Below, one piece after another: positions 22,901 to 34,647 of a stretch of DNA of 64,000 bases. The number at the start of each line of letters is the position of its first letter. Position 1 is the stretch's first letter. Both the position numbers and the translations under genes were made by a program. Origin of the DNA: Marthasterias glacialis. Lineage: Eukaryota; Echinodermata; Asteroidea; Forcipulatida; Asteriidae. Under the pieces are notes generated by a model that ran no database searches, had not been told where the DNA came from, and saw nothing but the letters and a program-made list of their open reading frames with translations. The stretch spans positions 3,170,501 through 3,234,500 of the forward strand of contig OU452232.1 in the NCBI GenBank assembly GCA_911728455.2. The letters are read 5' to 3'.

Positions 22901-24439
22901 TGGCACTTTTGTACACGAAGCTGTAACAGAGTGAAAACAAGACTTAGCAACGGCTCTATCTCCCAAAGTATTGGCGGAAAACTGACAAGTCTGACACTGT
23001 TGGAAAGCCCTGCTCATGGGCTTTCCGAAAATGCCGGTCTTGGGGTTGTGGGATAAACAGGGAGGATGCCAGGGACCGCAGAGTGAGGACACCCCGAACA
23101 TGTTCAGTGCATACGGCCATGCTCTGTGTACGTCAACAATAGCCAAGGCCGGTACGTGTGTGCTGGACTGAAGCCGGCCAAAAAAAAAAAAAAAAACGCC
23201 GAAAAAAGAAGTCGGCAGCGCCATGGCCAATAACTCCAGAAATAATGGGGCTAGAGAAAAATTTCTTGTACCTGCAGGTAGCTGCCATAGTCCTGCATCC
23301 GAAAGTTTGGTTTTCCGGCCAGCCAAGGCCATCTGTCGCCTTGAAACCACCAGAGAACGGGGCTGCTCCGAATGCGCTTCAAACACCTGTCTAATGGCAC
23401 TTTTGTACACGAAGCTGTTACAGAGTGAAAACAAGACTTAGCAACGGCTCTATCTCCCAAAGTATTGGCGGAAAACTGACAAGTCTGACACTGTTGGAAA
23501 GCCCTGCTCATGGGCTTTCCGAAAATGCCGGTCTTGGGGTTGTGGGATAAACAGGGAGGATGCCAGGGACCGCGGAGTGAGGACACCCCGAACATGTTCA
23601 GTGCATACGGCCATGCTCTGTGTACGTCAACAATAGCCAAGGCCGGTACGTGTGTACTGGACTGAAGACAGCAAAAAAAAAAAAAAAAAAAAAAAACCGC
23701 CGAAAAAAGAAGTCGGCAGCGCCATGGCCAATAACTCCAGAAATAATGGGGCTAGAGAGAAATTTCTTGTACCTGCAGGTAGCTGCCAAAGTCCTGCATC
23801 CGCAAATCCGGTTTTCCCGGCCAGCCAAGGCCATCTTCCGCCTTGAAACTACCAGAGAACGGGGCTGCTCCGAATGCGCTTCAAACACCTGTCTAATGGC
23901 ACTTTTGTACACGAAGCTGTTACAGAGTGAAAACAAGACTTAGCAACGGCTCTATCTCCCAAAGTATTGGCGGAAAACTGACAAGTCTGATACTGTTGGA
24001 AAGCCCTGCTCATGGGCTTTCCGAAAATGCCGGTCTTGGGGTTGTGGGATAAACAGGGAGGATGCCAGGGACCGCGGAGTGAGGACACCCCGAACATGTT
24101 CAGTGCATACGGCCATGCTCTGTGTACGTCAACAATAGCCAAGGCCGGTACCTGTGTGCTGGACTGAAGCCAGCAAAAAAAAAAAAAAACAAAAAAAAAG
24201 CGCCGAAAAAAGAAGTCGGCAGCGCCATGGCCCATAACTCCAGAAATAATGGGGGTAGAAAGAAATTTCTTGTACCTGCAGGTAGCTGCCATAGTCCTGC
24301 ATCCGCAAATCCGGTTTTCCCGGCCAGCCAAGGCCATCTTCCGCCTTGAAACTACCAGAGAACGGGGCTGCTCCGAATGCGCTTCAAACACCTGTCTAAT
24401 GGCACTTTTGTACACGAAGCTGTAACAGAGTGAAAACAA
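19957..24439 (+). repeat. Monomers 41-49, heterogeneous zone
   Basis: Ends 20454, 20954, 21450, 21946, 22445, 22940, 23434, 23936, 24439. No regular higher-order period was seen. Units 42-44 share related markers (ACATTGTTAGAAAG and GTGTATACGG in 43-44). Unit 47 has CCGAAAGTTTGG and one base fewer before GGCCAGCC. Units 47-48 share CTGTTACAGAGTG. Private changes are frequent, suggesting less recent homogenisation than the right side. Confidence 0.8.
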
Positions 24440-27400
24440 GACTTAGCAACGGCTCTGTCCCCCAAAGTATTGGCGGAAAACTGAGAAGTCTGACACTGTT
24501 GGAAAGCCCTGCTCATGGGCTTTCTGAAAATGCCGGTCTTGGGGTTGTGGGATAAACAGGTAGGGTGCCAGGGACCGCGGAGTGAGGACACCCCGAACAT
24601 GTTCAGTGCATACGGCCATGCTCTGTGTACGTCAACAATAGCCAAGGCCGGTACGTGTGTGCTGGACTGAAGCCAGCCAAAAAAAAAAAAAAAAAAAAAA
24701 GCGCCGAAAAAAGAAGTCGGCAGCGCCATGGCCCATAACTCCAGAAATAATGGGGCTACAGAGAAATTTCTTGTACCTGCAGGTAGCTGCCATAGTCCTG
24801 CATCCGCAAATCCGGTTTTCCCGGCCAGCCAAGGCCATCTTCCGCCTTGAAACTACCAGAGAACGGGGCTGCTCCGAATGCGCTTCAAACACCTGTCTAA
24901 TGGCACTTTTGTACACGAAGCTGTAACAGAGTGAAAACAAGACTTAGCAACGGCTCTATCTCCCAAAGTATTGGCGAAAAACTGACAAGTCTGACACTGT
25001 TGGAAAGCCCTGCTCATGGGCTTTCCGAAAATGCCGGTCTTGGGGTTGTGGGATAAACAGGGAGGATGCCAGGGACCGCGGAGTGAGGACACCCCGAACA
25101 TGTTCAGTGCATACGGCCATGCTCTGTGTACGTCAACAATAGCCAAGGCCGGTACGTGTGTGCTGGACTGAAGCCAGCCAAAAAAAAAAAAAAAACCGCC
25201 GAAAAAAGAAGTCGGCAGCGCCATAGCCAATAACTCCAGAAATAATGGGGCTAGAGAAAAATTTCTTGTACCTGCAGGTAGCTGCCATAGTCCTGCATCC
25301 GCAAATCCGGTTTTCCCGGCCAGCCAAGGCCATCTTCCGCCTTGAAACTACCAGAGAACGGGGCTGCTCCGAATGCTCTTCAAACACCTGTCTAATGGCA
25401 CTTTTGTACACGAAGCTGTAACAGAGTGAAAACAAGACTTAGCAACGGCTCTATCTCCCAAAGTATTGGCGGAAAACTGACAAGTCTGACACTGTTGGAA
25501 AGCCCTGCTCATGGGCTTTCCGAAAATGCCGGTCTTGGGGTTGTGGGATAAACAGGGAGGATGCCAAGGACCGCGGAGTGAGGACACCCAGAACATGTTC
25601 AGTGCATACGGCCATGCTCTGTGTACGTCAACAATAGCCAAGGCCGGTACGTGTGTGCTGGACTGAAGCCAGCCAAAAAAAAAAAAAAAAACGCCGAAAA
25701 AAGAAGTCGGCAGCGCCATGGCCAAAACCTCCAGAAATAATGGGGCTAGAGAGAAATTTCTTGTACCTGCAGGTAGCTGCCATAGTCCTGCATCCGCAAA
25801 TTTGGTTTTCCCGGCCAACCAAGGCCATCTTCCGCCTTGAAACTACCAGAGAACGGGGTTGCTCCGAATGCGCTTCAAACACCTGTCTAATGGCACTTTT
25901 GTACACGAAGCTGTAACAGAGTGAAAACAAGACTTAGCAACGGCTCTATCTCCCAAAGTATTGGCGGAAAACTGACAAGTCTGACACTGTTGGAAAGCCC
26001 TGCTCATGGGCTTTCCGAAAATGCCGGTCTTGGGGTTGTGGAATAAACAGGGAGGATGCCAGGGACCGCGGAGTGAGGACACCCCGAACATGTTCAGTGC
26101 ATACGGCCATGCTCTGTGTACGTCAACAATAGCCAATGCCGGTACGTGTGTGCTGGACTGAAGCCAGCCAAAAAAAAAAAAAAAAAACGCCGAAAAAAGA
26201 AGTCGGCAGCGCCATGGCCAAAACCTCCAGAAATAATGGGGCTAGAGAGAAATTTCTTGTACCTGCAGGTAGCTGCCATAGTCCTGCATCCGAAAATTTG
26301 GTTTTCCCGGCCAGCCAAGGCCATCTTTCGCCTTGAAACTACCAGAGAACGGGGCTGCTCCGAATGCGCTTCAAACACCTGTCTAATGGCACTTTTGTAC
26401 ACGAAGCTGTAACAGAGTGAAAACAAGACTTAGCAACGGCTCTATCTCCCAAAGTATTGGCGGAAAACTGACAAGTTTGACATTGTTAGAAAGCCCTGCT
26501 TATGGGCTTTCCGAAAATGCTGGTCTTGGGGTTGTGGGATAAACAGGGAGGATGCCAGGGACCGCGGAGTGAGGACACCCCGAACATGTTCAGTGCATAC
26601 GGCCATGCTCTGTGTACGTCAACAATAGCCAAGGCCGGTACGTGTGTGCTGGACTGAAGCCAGCCAAAAAAAAAAAAAAAAAACGCCGAAAAAAGAAGTC
26701 GGCTGTGCCATGGCCAATAACTCCAGAAATAATGGGGCTAGAGAGAAATTTCTTGTACCTGCAGGTAGCTGCCATAGTCCTGCATCCGAAAATTTGGTTT
26801 TCCCGGCCAGCCAAGGCCATCTTTCGCCTTGAAACCACCAGAGAACGGGGCTGCTCCGAATGCGCTTCAAACACCTGTCTAATGGCACTTTTGTACACAA
26901 AGCTGTAACAGAGTGAAAACAAGACTTAGCAACGGCTCTATCTCCCAAAGTATTGGCGGAAAACTGACAAATCTGACGCTGTTGGAAAGCCCTGCTCATG
27001 GGCTTTCCGAAAATGCCGGTCTTGGGGTTGTGGGATAAACAGGGAGGATGCCAGGGACCGCGGAGTGAGGACACCCCGAACATGTTCAGTGCATACGGCC
27101 ATGCTCTGTGTACGTCAACAATAGCCAAGGCCGGTACGTGTGTGCTGGACTGAAGCCAGCCAAAAAAAAAAAAAAAAAAAAAAGCGCCGAAAAAAGAAGT
27201 CGGCAGCGCCATGGCCCATAACTCCAGAAATAATGGGGCTACAGAGAAATTTCTTGTACCTGCAGGTAGCTGCCATAGTCCTGCATCCGCAAATCCGGTT
27301 TTCCCGGCCAGCCAAGGCCATCTTCCGCCTTGAAACTACCAGAGAACGGGGCTGCTCCGAATGCGCTTCAAACACCTGTCTAATGGCACTTTTGTACACG

Positions 27401-27918
27401 AAGCTGTAACAGAGTGAAAACAAGACTTAGCAACGGCTCTATCTCCCAAAGTATTGGCGAAAAACTGACAAGTCTGACACTGTTGGAAAGCCCTGCTCAT
27501 GGGCTTTCCGAAAATGCCGGTCTTGGGGTTGTGGGATAAACAGGGAGGATGCCAGGGACCGCGGAGTGAGGACACCCCGAACATGTTCAGTGCATACGGC
27601 CATGCTCTGTGTACGTCAACAATAGCCAAGGCCGGTACGTGTGTGCTGGACTGAAGCCAGCCAAAAAAAAAAAAAAAACCGCCGAAAAAAGAAGTCGGCA
27701 GCGCCATAGCCAATAACTCCAGAAATAATGGGGCTAGAGAAAAATTTCTTGTACCTGCAGGTAGCTGCCATAGTCCTGCATCCGAAAATTTGGTTTTCCC
27801 GGCCAGCCAAGGCCATCTTTCGCCTTGAAACTACCAGAGAACGGGGCTGCTCCGAATGCGCTTCAAACACCTGTCTAATGGCACTTTTGTACACGAAGCT
27901 GTAACAGAGTGAAAACAA
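24440..27918 (+). repeat. Five-monomer-spaced duplication with sub-monomer boundaries (monomers 50-56)
   Basis: Ends 24940, 25435, 25930, 26426, 26922, 27423, 27918. A tract of about 734 bp, roughly 24567-25300, matches 27050-27783 at a shift of 2,483. The match includes an equal 22-A tract, AGCGCCG, GGCCCATAAC, GGGGCTACAGAG and GCCATAGCC. Outside this tract the units differ: left of it unit 55 carries ACAAATCTGACGCTG like units 10 and 23, and right of it unit 56 has AAAATTTGG where unit 51 has GCAAATCCGG. Confidence 0.8.
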
Positions 27919-28909
27919 GACTTAGCAACGGCTCTATCTCCCAAAGTATTGGCGGAAAACTGACAAGTCTAACATTGTTGGAAAGCCCTGCTCATGGGCT
28001 TTCCGAAAATGCCGGTCTTGGGGTTGTGGGATAAGCAGGGAGGATGCCAGGGACCGCGGAATGAGGACACCCCGAATATGTTCAGTGCAAACGGCCATGC
28101 TCTGTGTACGTCAACAATAGCCAAGGCCGGTACGTGTGTGCTGGACTGAAGCCAGCCCAAAAAAAACAACAAAAAACGCCGAAAAAAGAAGTCGGCAGTG
28201 CCATGGCCAATAACTCCAGAAATAATGGGGCTAGAGAGAAATTTCTTGTACCTGCAGGTAGCTGCCATAGTCCTGCATCCGAAAATTTGGTTTTCCCGGC
28301 CAGCCAATGCCATCTTTCGCCTTGAAACTACCAGAGAACGGGGCTGCTCCGAATGCGCTTCAAACACCTGTCTAATGGCACTTTTGTACACGAAGCTGTA
28401 ACAGAGTGAAAACAAGACTTAGCAACGGCTCTATCTCCCAAAGTATTGGCGGAAAACTGACAAGTCTGACATTGTTGGAACGCCCTGCTCATGGGCTTTC
28501 CGAAAATGCCGGTCTTGGGGTTGTGGGATAAACAGGGAGGATGCCAGGGACCGCGGAGTGAGGACACCCCGAACATGTTCAGTGCATACGGCCATGCTCT
28601 GTGTACGTCAACAATAGCCAAGGCCGGTACGTGTGTGCTGGACTGAAGCCAGCAAAAAAAAAAAAAAAAACGCCGAAAAAAGAAGTCGGCGGCGCCATGG
28701 CCAATAACCTCAGAAATAATGGGGCTAGAGAAAAATTTCTTGTACCTGCAGGTAGCTGCCATAGTCCTGCATCCGAAAATCTAGTTTTCCCAGCCAGCCA
28801 AGGCCACTTTTCGCCTTGAAACTACCAGAGAAAGGGGCTGCTCCGAATGCGCTTCAAACACCTGTCTAATGGCACTTTTGTACACGAAGCTGTAACAGAG
28901 TGAAAACAA
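27919..28909 (+). repeat. Monomers 57-58, leading into the trimer block
   Basis: Ends 28415 and 28909. Unit 57 has a private GAATATGTTCAGTGCAAACGG segment and C interruptions in the A-tract. Unit 58 has a hairpin arm mismatch (GGAACGCCC), and in its right half AACCTCAGAAATAATGG and CTAGTTTTCCCAGCC, the same as units 61 and 64. Confidence 0.85.
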
Positions 28910-31891
28910 GACTTAGCAACGGCTCTATCTCCCAAAGTATTGGCGGAAAACTGACAAGTCTGACACTGTTGGAAAGCCCTGCTCATGGGCTTTCCGAAAA
29001 TGCCGGTCTTGGGGTTGTGGGATAAACAGGGAGGATGCCAGGGACCGCGGAGTGAGGACACCCCGAACATGTTCAGTGCATACGGCCATGCTCTGTGTAC
29101 GTCAACAATAGCCAAGGCCGGTACGTGTGTGCTGGACTGAAGCCAGCCAAAAAAAACAAACAAAAAACGCCGAAAAAAGAAGTCGGCAGTGCCATGGCCA
29201 ATAACTCCAGAAATAATGGGGCTAGAGAGAAATTTCTTGTACCTGCAGGTAGCTGCCATAGTCCTGCATCCGAAAATTTGGTTTTCCCGGCCAGCCAAGG
29301 CCATCTTTCGCCTTGAAACTACCAGAGAACGGGGCTGCTCCGAATGCGCTTCAAACACCTGTCTAATGGCACTTTTGTACACGAAGCTGTAACAGAGTGA
29401 AAACAAGACTTAGCAACGGCTCTATCTCCCAAAGTATTGGCGGAAAACTGACAAGTTTGACATTGTTAGAAAGCCCTGCTTATGGGCTTTCCGAAAATGC
29501 TGGTCTTGGGGTTGTGGGATAAACAGGGAGGATGCCAGGGACCGCGGAGTGAGGACACCTCGAACATGTTCAGTGTATACGGCCATGCTCTGTGTACGTC
29601 AACAATAGCCAAGGCCGGTACGTGTGTGCTGGACTGAAGCAAGCCAAAAAAAAAAAAAAAAAAAACGCCGAAAAAAGAAGTCGGCAGCGCCATGGCCAAT
29701 AACTCAAGAAATAATGGGGCTAGAGAAAAATTTCTTGTACCTGCAGGTAGCTGCCATAGTCCTGCATCCGAAAATTTGGTTTTCCCGGCCAGCCAAGGCC
29801 ATCTTTCGCCTTCAAACCACAAGAGAACGGGGCTGCTCCGAATGCGCTTCAAACACCTGTCTAATGGCACTTTTGTACACGAAGCTGTAACAGAGTGAAA
29901 ACAAGACTTATCAACGGCTCTATCTCCCAAAGTATTGGCGGAAAACTGACAAGTGTGACACTGTTGGAAAGCCCTGGTCATGGGCTTTCCGAAAATGCCG
30001 GTCTTGGGGTTGTGGGATAAACAGGGAGGATGCCAGGGACCGCGGAGTGAGGACAACCTGAACATGTTCAGTGCATACGGCCATGCTCTGTGTACGTCAA
30101 CAATAGCCAAGGCCGGTACGTGTGTGCTGGACTGAAGCCAGCCAAAAAAAAAAAAAAAAACGCCGAAAAAAGAAGTCGGCAGCGCCATGGCCAATAACCT
30201 CAGAAATAATGGGGCTAGAGAAAAATTTCTTGTACCTGCAGGTAGCTGCCATAGTCCTGCATCCGAAAATCTAGTTTTCCCAGCCAGCCAAGGCCACTTT
30301 TCGCCTTGAAACTACCAGAAAACGGGGCTGCTCCGAATGCGCTTCAAACACCTGTCTAATGGCACTTTTGTACACGAAGCTGTAACAGAGTGAAAACAAG
30401 ACTTAGCAACGGCTCTATCTCCCAAAGTATTGGCGGAAAACTGACAAGTTTGACACTGTTGGAAAGCCCTGCTCATGGGCTTTCCGAAAATGCCGGTCTT
30501 GGGGTTGTGGGATAAACAGAGAGGATGCCAGGGACCGCGGAGTGAGGACACCCCGAACATGTTCAGTGCATACGGCCATGCTCTGTGTACGTCAACAATA
30601 GCCAAGGCCGGTACGTGTGTGCTGGACTGAAGCCAGCCAAAAAAAACAAACAAAAAACGCCGAAAAAAGAAGTCGGCAGTGCCATGGCCAATAACTCCAG
30701 AAATAATGGGGCTAGAGAGAAATTTCTTGTACCTGCAGGTAGCTGCCATAGTCCTGCATCCGAAAATTTGGTTTTCCCGGCCAGCCAAGGCCATCTTTCG
30801 CCTTGAAACTACCAGAGAACGGGGCTGCTCCGAATGCGCTTCAAACACCTGTCTAATGGCACTTTTGTACACGAAGCTGTAACAGAGTGAAAACAAGACT
30901 TAGCAACGGCTCTATCTCCCAAAGTATTGGCGGAAAACTGACAAGTTTGACATTGTTAGAAAGCCCTGCTTATGGGCTTTCCGAAAATGCTGGTCTTGGG
31001 GTTGTGGGATAAACAGGGAGGATGCCAGGGACCGCGGAGTGAGGACACCTCGAACATGTTCAGTGTATACGGCCATGCTCTGTGTACGTCAACAATAGCC
31101 AAGGCCGGTACGTGTGTGCTGGACTGAAGCAAGCCAAAAAAAAAAAAAAAAAAAAACGCCGAAAAAAGAAGTCGGCAGCGCCATGGCCAATAACTCAAGA
31201 AATAATGGGGCTAGAGAAAAATTTCTTGTACCTGCAGGTAGCTGCCATAGTCCTGCATCCGAAAATTTGGTTTTCCCGGCCAGCCAAGGCCATCTTTCGC
31301 CTTCAAACCACCAGAGAACGGGGCTGCTCCGAATGCGCTTCAAACACCTGTCTAATGGCACTTTTGTACACGAAGCTGTAACAGAGTGAAAACAAGACTT
31401 ATCAACGGCTCTATCTCCCAAAGTATTGGCGGAAAACTGACAAGTGTGACACTGTTGGAAAGCCCTGGTCATGGGCTTTCCGAAAATGCCGGTCTTGGGG
31501 TTGTGGGATAAACAGGGAGGATGCCAGGGACCGCGGAGTGAGGACAACCTGAACATGTTCAGTGCATACGGCCATGCTCTGTGTACGTCAACAATAGCCA
31601 AGGCCGGTACGTGTGTGCTGGACTGAAGCCAGCCAAAAAAAAAAAAAAAAAACGCCGAAAAAAGAAGTCGGCAGCGCCATGGCCAATAACCTCAGAAATA
31701 ATGGGGCTAGAGAAAAATTTCTTGTACCTGCAGGTAGCTGCCATAGTCCTGCATCCGAAAATCTAGTTTTCCCAGCCAGCCAAGGCCACTTTTCGCCTTG
31801 AAACTACCAGAGAACGGGGCTGCTCCGAATGCGCTTCAAACACCTGTCTAATGGCACTTTTGTACACGAAGCTGTAACAGAGTGAAAACAA
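28910..31891 (+). repeat. Trimeric higher-order repeat, about 1,490 bp, two copies (monomers 59-61 and 62-64)
   Basis: Ends 29406, 29904, 30399, 30896, 31395, 31891. Type a (59, 62) has the A-tract with two spaced C and GTCGGCAGTGCC. Type b (60, 63) has ACATTGTTAGAAAG, GAAGCAAGCC, ACTCAAGAAATAATGG and CTTCAAACCAC. Type c (61, 64) has GACTTATCAACGG, CCTGGTCATGGG, GACAACCTGAAC and CTAGTTTTCCCAGCC. The two trimers differ at only a handful of positions I noticed, such as CACAAGAG versus CACCAGAG in type b. Confidence 0.9.
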
Positions 31892-34616
31892 GACTTAGCA
31901 ACGGCTCTATCTCCCAAAGTATTGGCGGAAAACTGACAAGTTTGACACTGTTGGAAAGCCCTGCTCATGGGCTTTCCGAAAATGCCGGTCTTGGGGTTGT
32001 GGGATAAACAGGGAGGATGCCAGGGACCGCGGAGTGAGGACACCCCGAACATGTTCAGTGCATACGGCCATGCTCTGTGTACGTCAACAATAGCCAAGGC
32101 CGGTACGTGTGTGCTGGACTGAAGCCAGCCAAAAAAAAAAAAAAAAAAACGCCGAAAAAAGAAGTCGGCAGCGCCATGGCCAATAACTCCAGAAATAATG
32201 GGGCTAGAGAAAAATTTCTTGTACCTGCAGGTAGCTGCCATAGTCCTGCATCCGAAAATCTAGTTTTCCCGGCCAGCCAAGGCCATCTTTTGCCTTGAAA
32301 CTACCAGAGAACGGGGCTGCTCCGAATGCGCTTCAAACACCTGTCTAATGGCACTTTTGTACACGAAGCTGTAACAGAGTGAAAACAAGACTTAGCAACG
32401 GCTCTATCTCCCAAAGTATTGGCGGAAAACTGACAAGTTTGACACTGTTGGAAAGCCCTGCTCATGGGCTTTCCGAAAATGCCGGTCTTGGGGTTGTGGA
32501 ATAAACAGGGAGGATGCCAGGGACCGCGGAGTGAGGACACCCCGAACATGTTCAGTGCATACGGCCATGCTCTGTGTACGTCAACAATAGCCAAGGCCGG
32601 TACGTGTGTGCTGGACTGAAGCCAGCCAAAAAAAACAAACAAAAAACGCCGAAAAAAGAAGTCGGCAGTGCCATGGCCAATAACTCCAGAAATAATGGGG
32701 CTAGAGAGAAATTTCTTGTACCTGCAGGTAGCTGCCATAGTCCTGCATCCGAAAATTTGGTTTTCCCGGCCAGCCAAGGCCATCTTTCGCCTTGAAACTA
32801 CCAGAGAACGGGGCTGCTCCGAATGCGCTTCAAACACCTGTCTAATGGCACTTTTGTACACGAAGCTGTAACAGAGTGAAAACAAGACTTAGCAACGGCT
32901 CTATCTCCCAAAGTATTGGCGGAAAACTGACAAGTTTGACATTGTTAGAAAGCCCTGGTCATGGGCTTTCCGAAAATGCCGGTCTTGGGGTTGTGGGATA
33001 AACAGGGAGGATGCCAGAGACCGCGGAGTGAGGACAACCCGAACATGTTCAGTGCATACGGCCATGCTGTGTGTACGTCAACAATAGCCAAGGCCGGTTC
33101 GTGTGTGCTGGACTGAAGCCAGCCAAAAAAAAAAAAAAAACGCCGAAAAAAGAAGTCGGCAGCGCCATGGCCAATAACTCCAGAAATAATGGGTCTAAAG
33201 AAAAAATTTCTTGTACCTGCAGGTAGCTGCCATAGTCTTGCATCCGAAAATCTGGTTTTCCCGGCCAGCCAAGGCCATCTTCCACCTTGAAACTACCAGA
33301 GAACGGGGCTGCTCCGAATGCGCTTCAAACACCTGTCTAATGGCACTTTTGTACACAAAGCTGTAACAGAGTGAAAACAAGACTTAGCAACGGCTCTATC
33401 TCCCAAAGTATTGGCGGAAAACTGACAAGTCTGACACTGTTGGAAAGCCCTGCTCATGGGCTTTCCGGAAATGCCGGTCTTGGGGTTGTGGGATCAACAG
33501 GTAGGATGCCAGGGACCGCGGAGTGAGGACACCCCGAACATGTTCAGTGCATACGGCCATGCTCTGTGTACGTCAACAATAGCCAAGGCCGGTACGTGTG
33601 TGCTGGACTGAAGCCAGCAAAAAAAAAAAAAAAAAAAAAAAAAGCGCTGAAAAAAGAAGTCGGCAGCGCCATGGCCCATAACTCCAGAAATAATGGGGCT
33701 AGAGAGAAATTTCTTGTACCTGCAGGTAGCTGCCATAGTCTTGCATCCGAAAATCTGGTTTTCCCGGCCAGCCAAGGCCATCTTCCGCCTTGAAACTACC
33801 AGAGAACGGGGCTGCTCCGAATGCGCTTCAAACACCTGTCTAATGGCACTTTTGTACACGAAGCTGTAACAGAGTGAAAACAAGACTTAGCAACGGCTCT
33901 ATCTCCCAAAGTATTGGCGGAAAACTGACAAGTCTGACACTGTTGGAAAGCCCTGCTCATGGGCTTTCCGAAAATGCCGGTCTTGGGGTTGTGGGATAAA
34001 CAGCGAGGTTGCCAGGGACCGCGGAGTGAGGACACCCCGAACATGTTCAGTGCATACGGCCATGCTCTGTGTATGAACAATAGCCAAGGCCGGTACGTGT
34101 GTGCTGGACTGAAGCCAGCAAAAAAGAAAAAAAAAAAAAAAAACGCCGAAAAAAGAAGTCGGCAGCGCAATGGCCAATAACTCCAGAAATAATGGGGCTA
34201 CAGAGAAATTTCTTGTACCTGCAGGTAGCTGCCATAGTCTTGCATCCGAAAATCTGGTTTTCCCGGCCAGCCAAGGCCATCTTCCGCCTTGAAATTACCA
34301 GAGAACGGGGCTGCTCCGAATGCGCTTCAAACACCTGTCTAATGGCACTTTTGTACACGAAGCTGTAACAGAGTGAAAACAAGACTTAGCAACGGCTCTA
34401 TCTCCCAAAGTATTGGCGGAAAACTGACAAGTCTGACACTGTTGGAAAGCCCTGCTCATGGGCTTTCCGAAAAAGCCGGTCTTGGGGTTGTGGGATAAAC
34501 AGAGAGGATGCCAGGGACCGCGGAGTGAGGACACCCCGAACATGTTCAGTGCATACGGCCATGCTCTGTGTACGTCAACAATAGCCAAGGCCGGTACGTG
34601 TGTGCTGGACTGAAGC

Positions 34617-34647
<31 letters not shown>

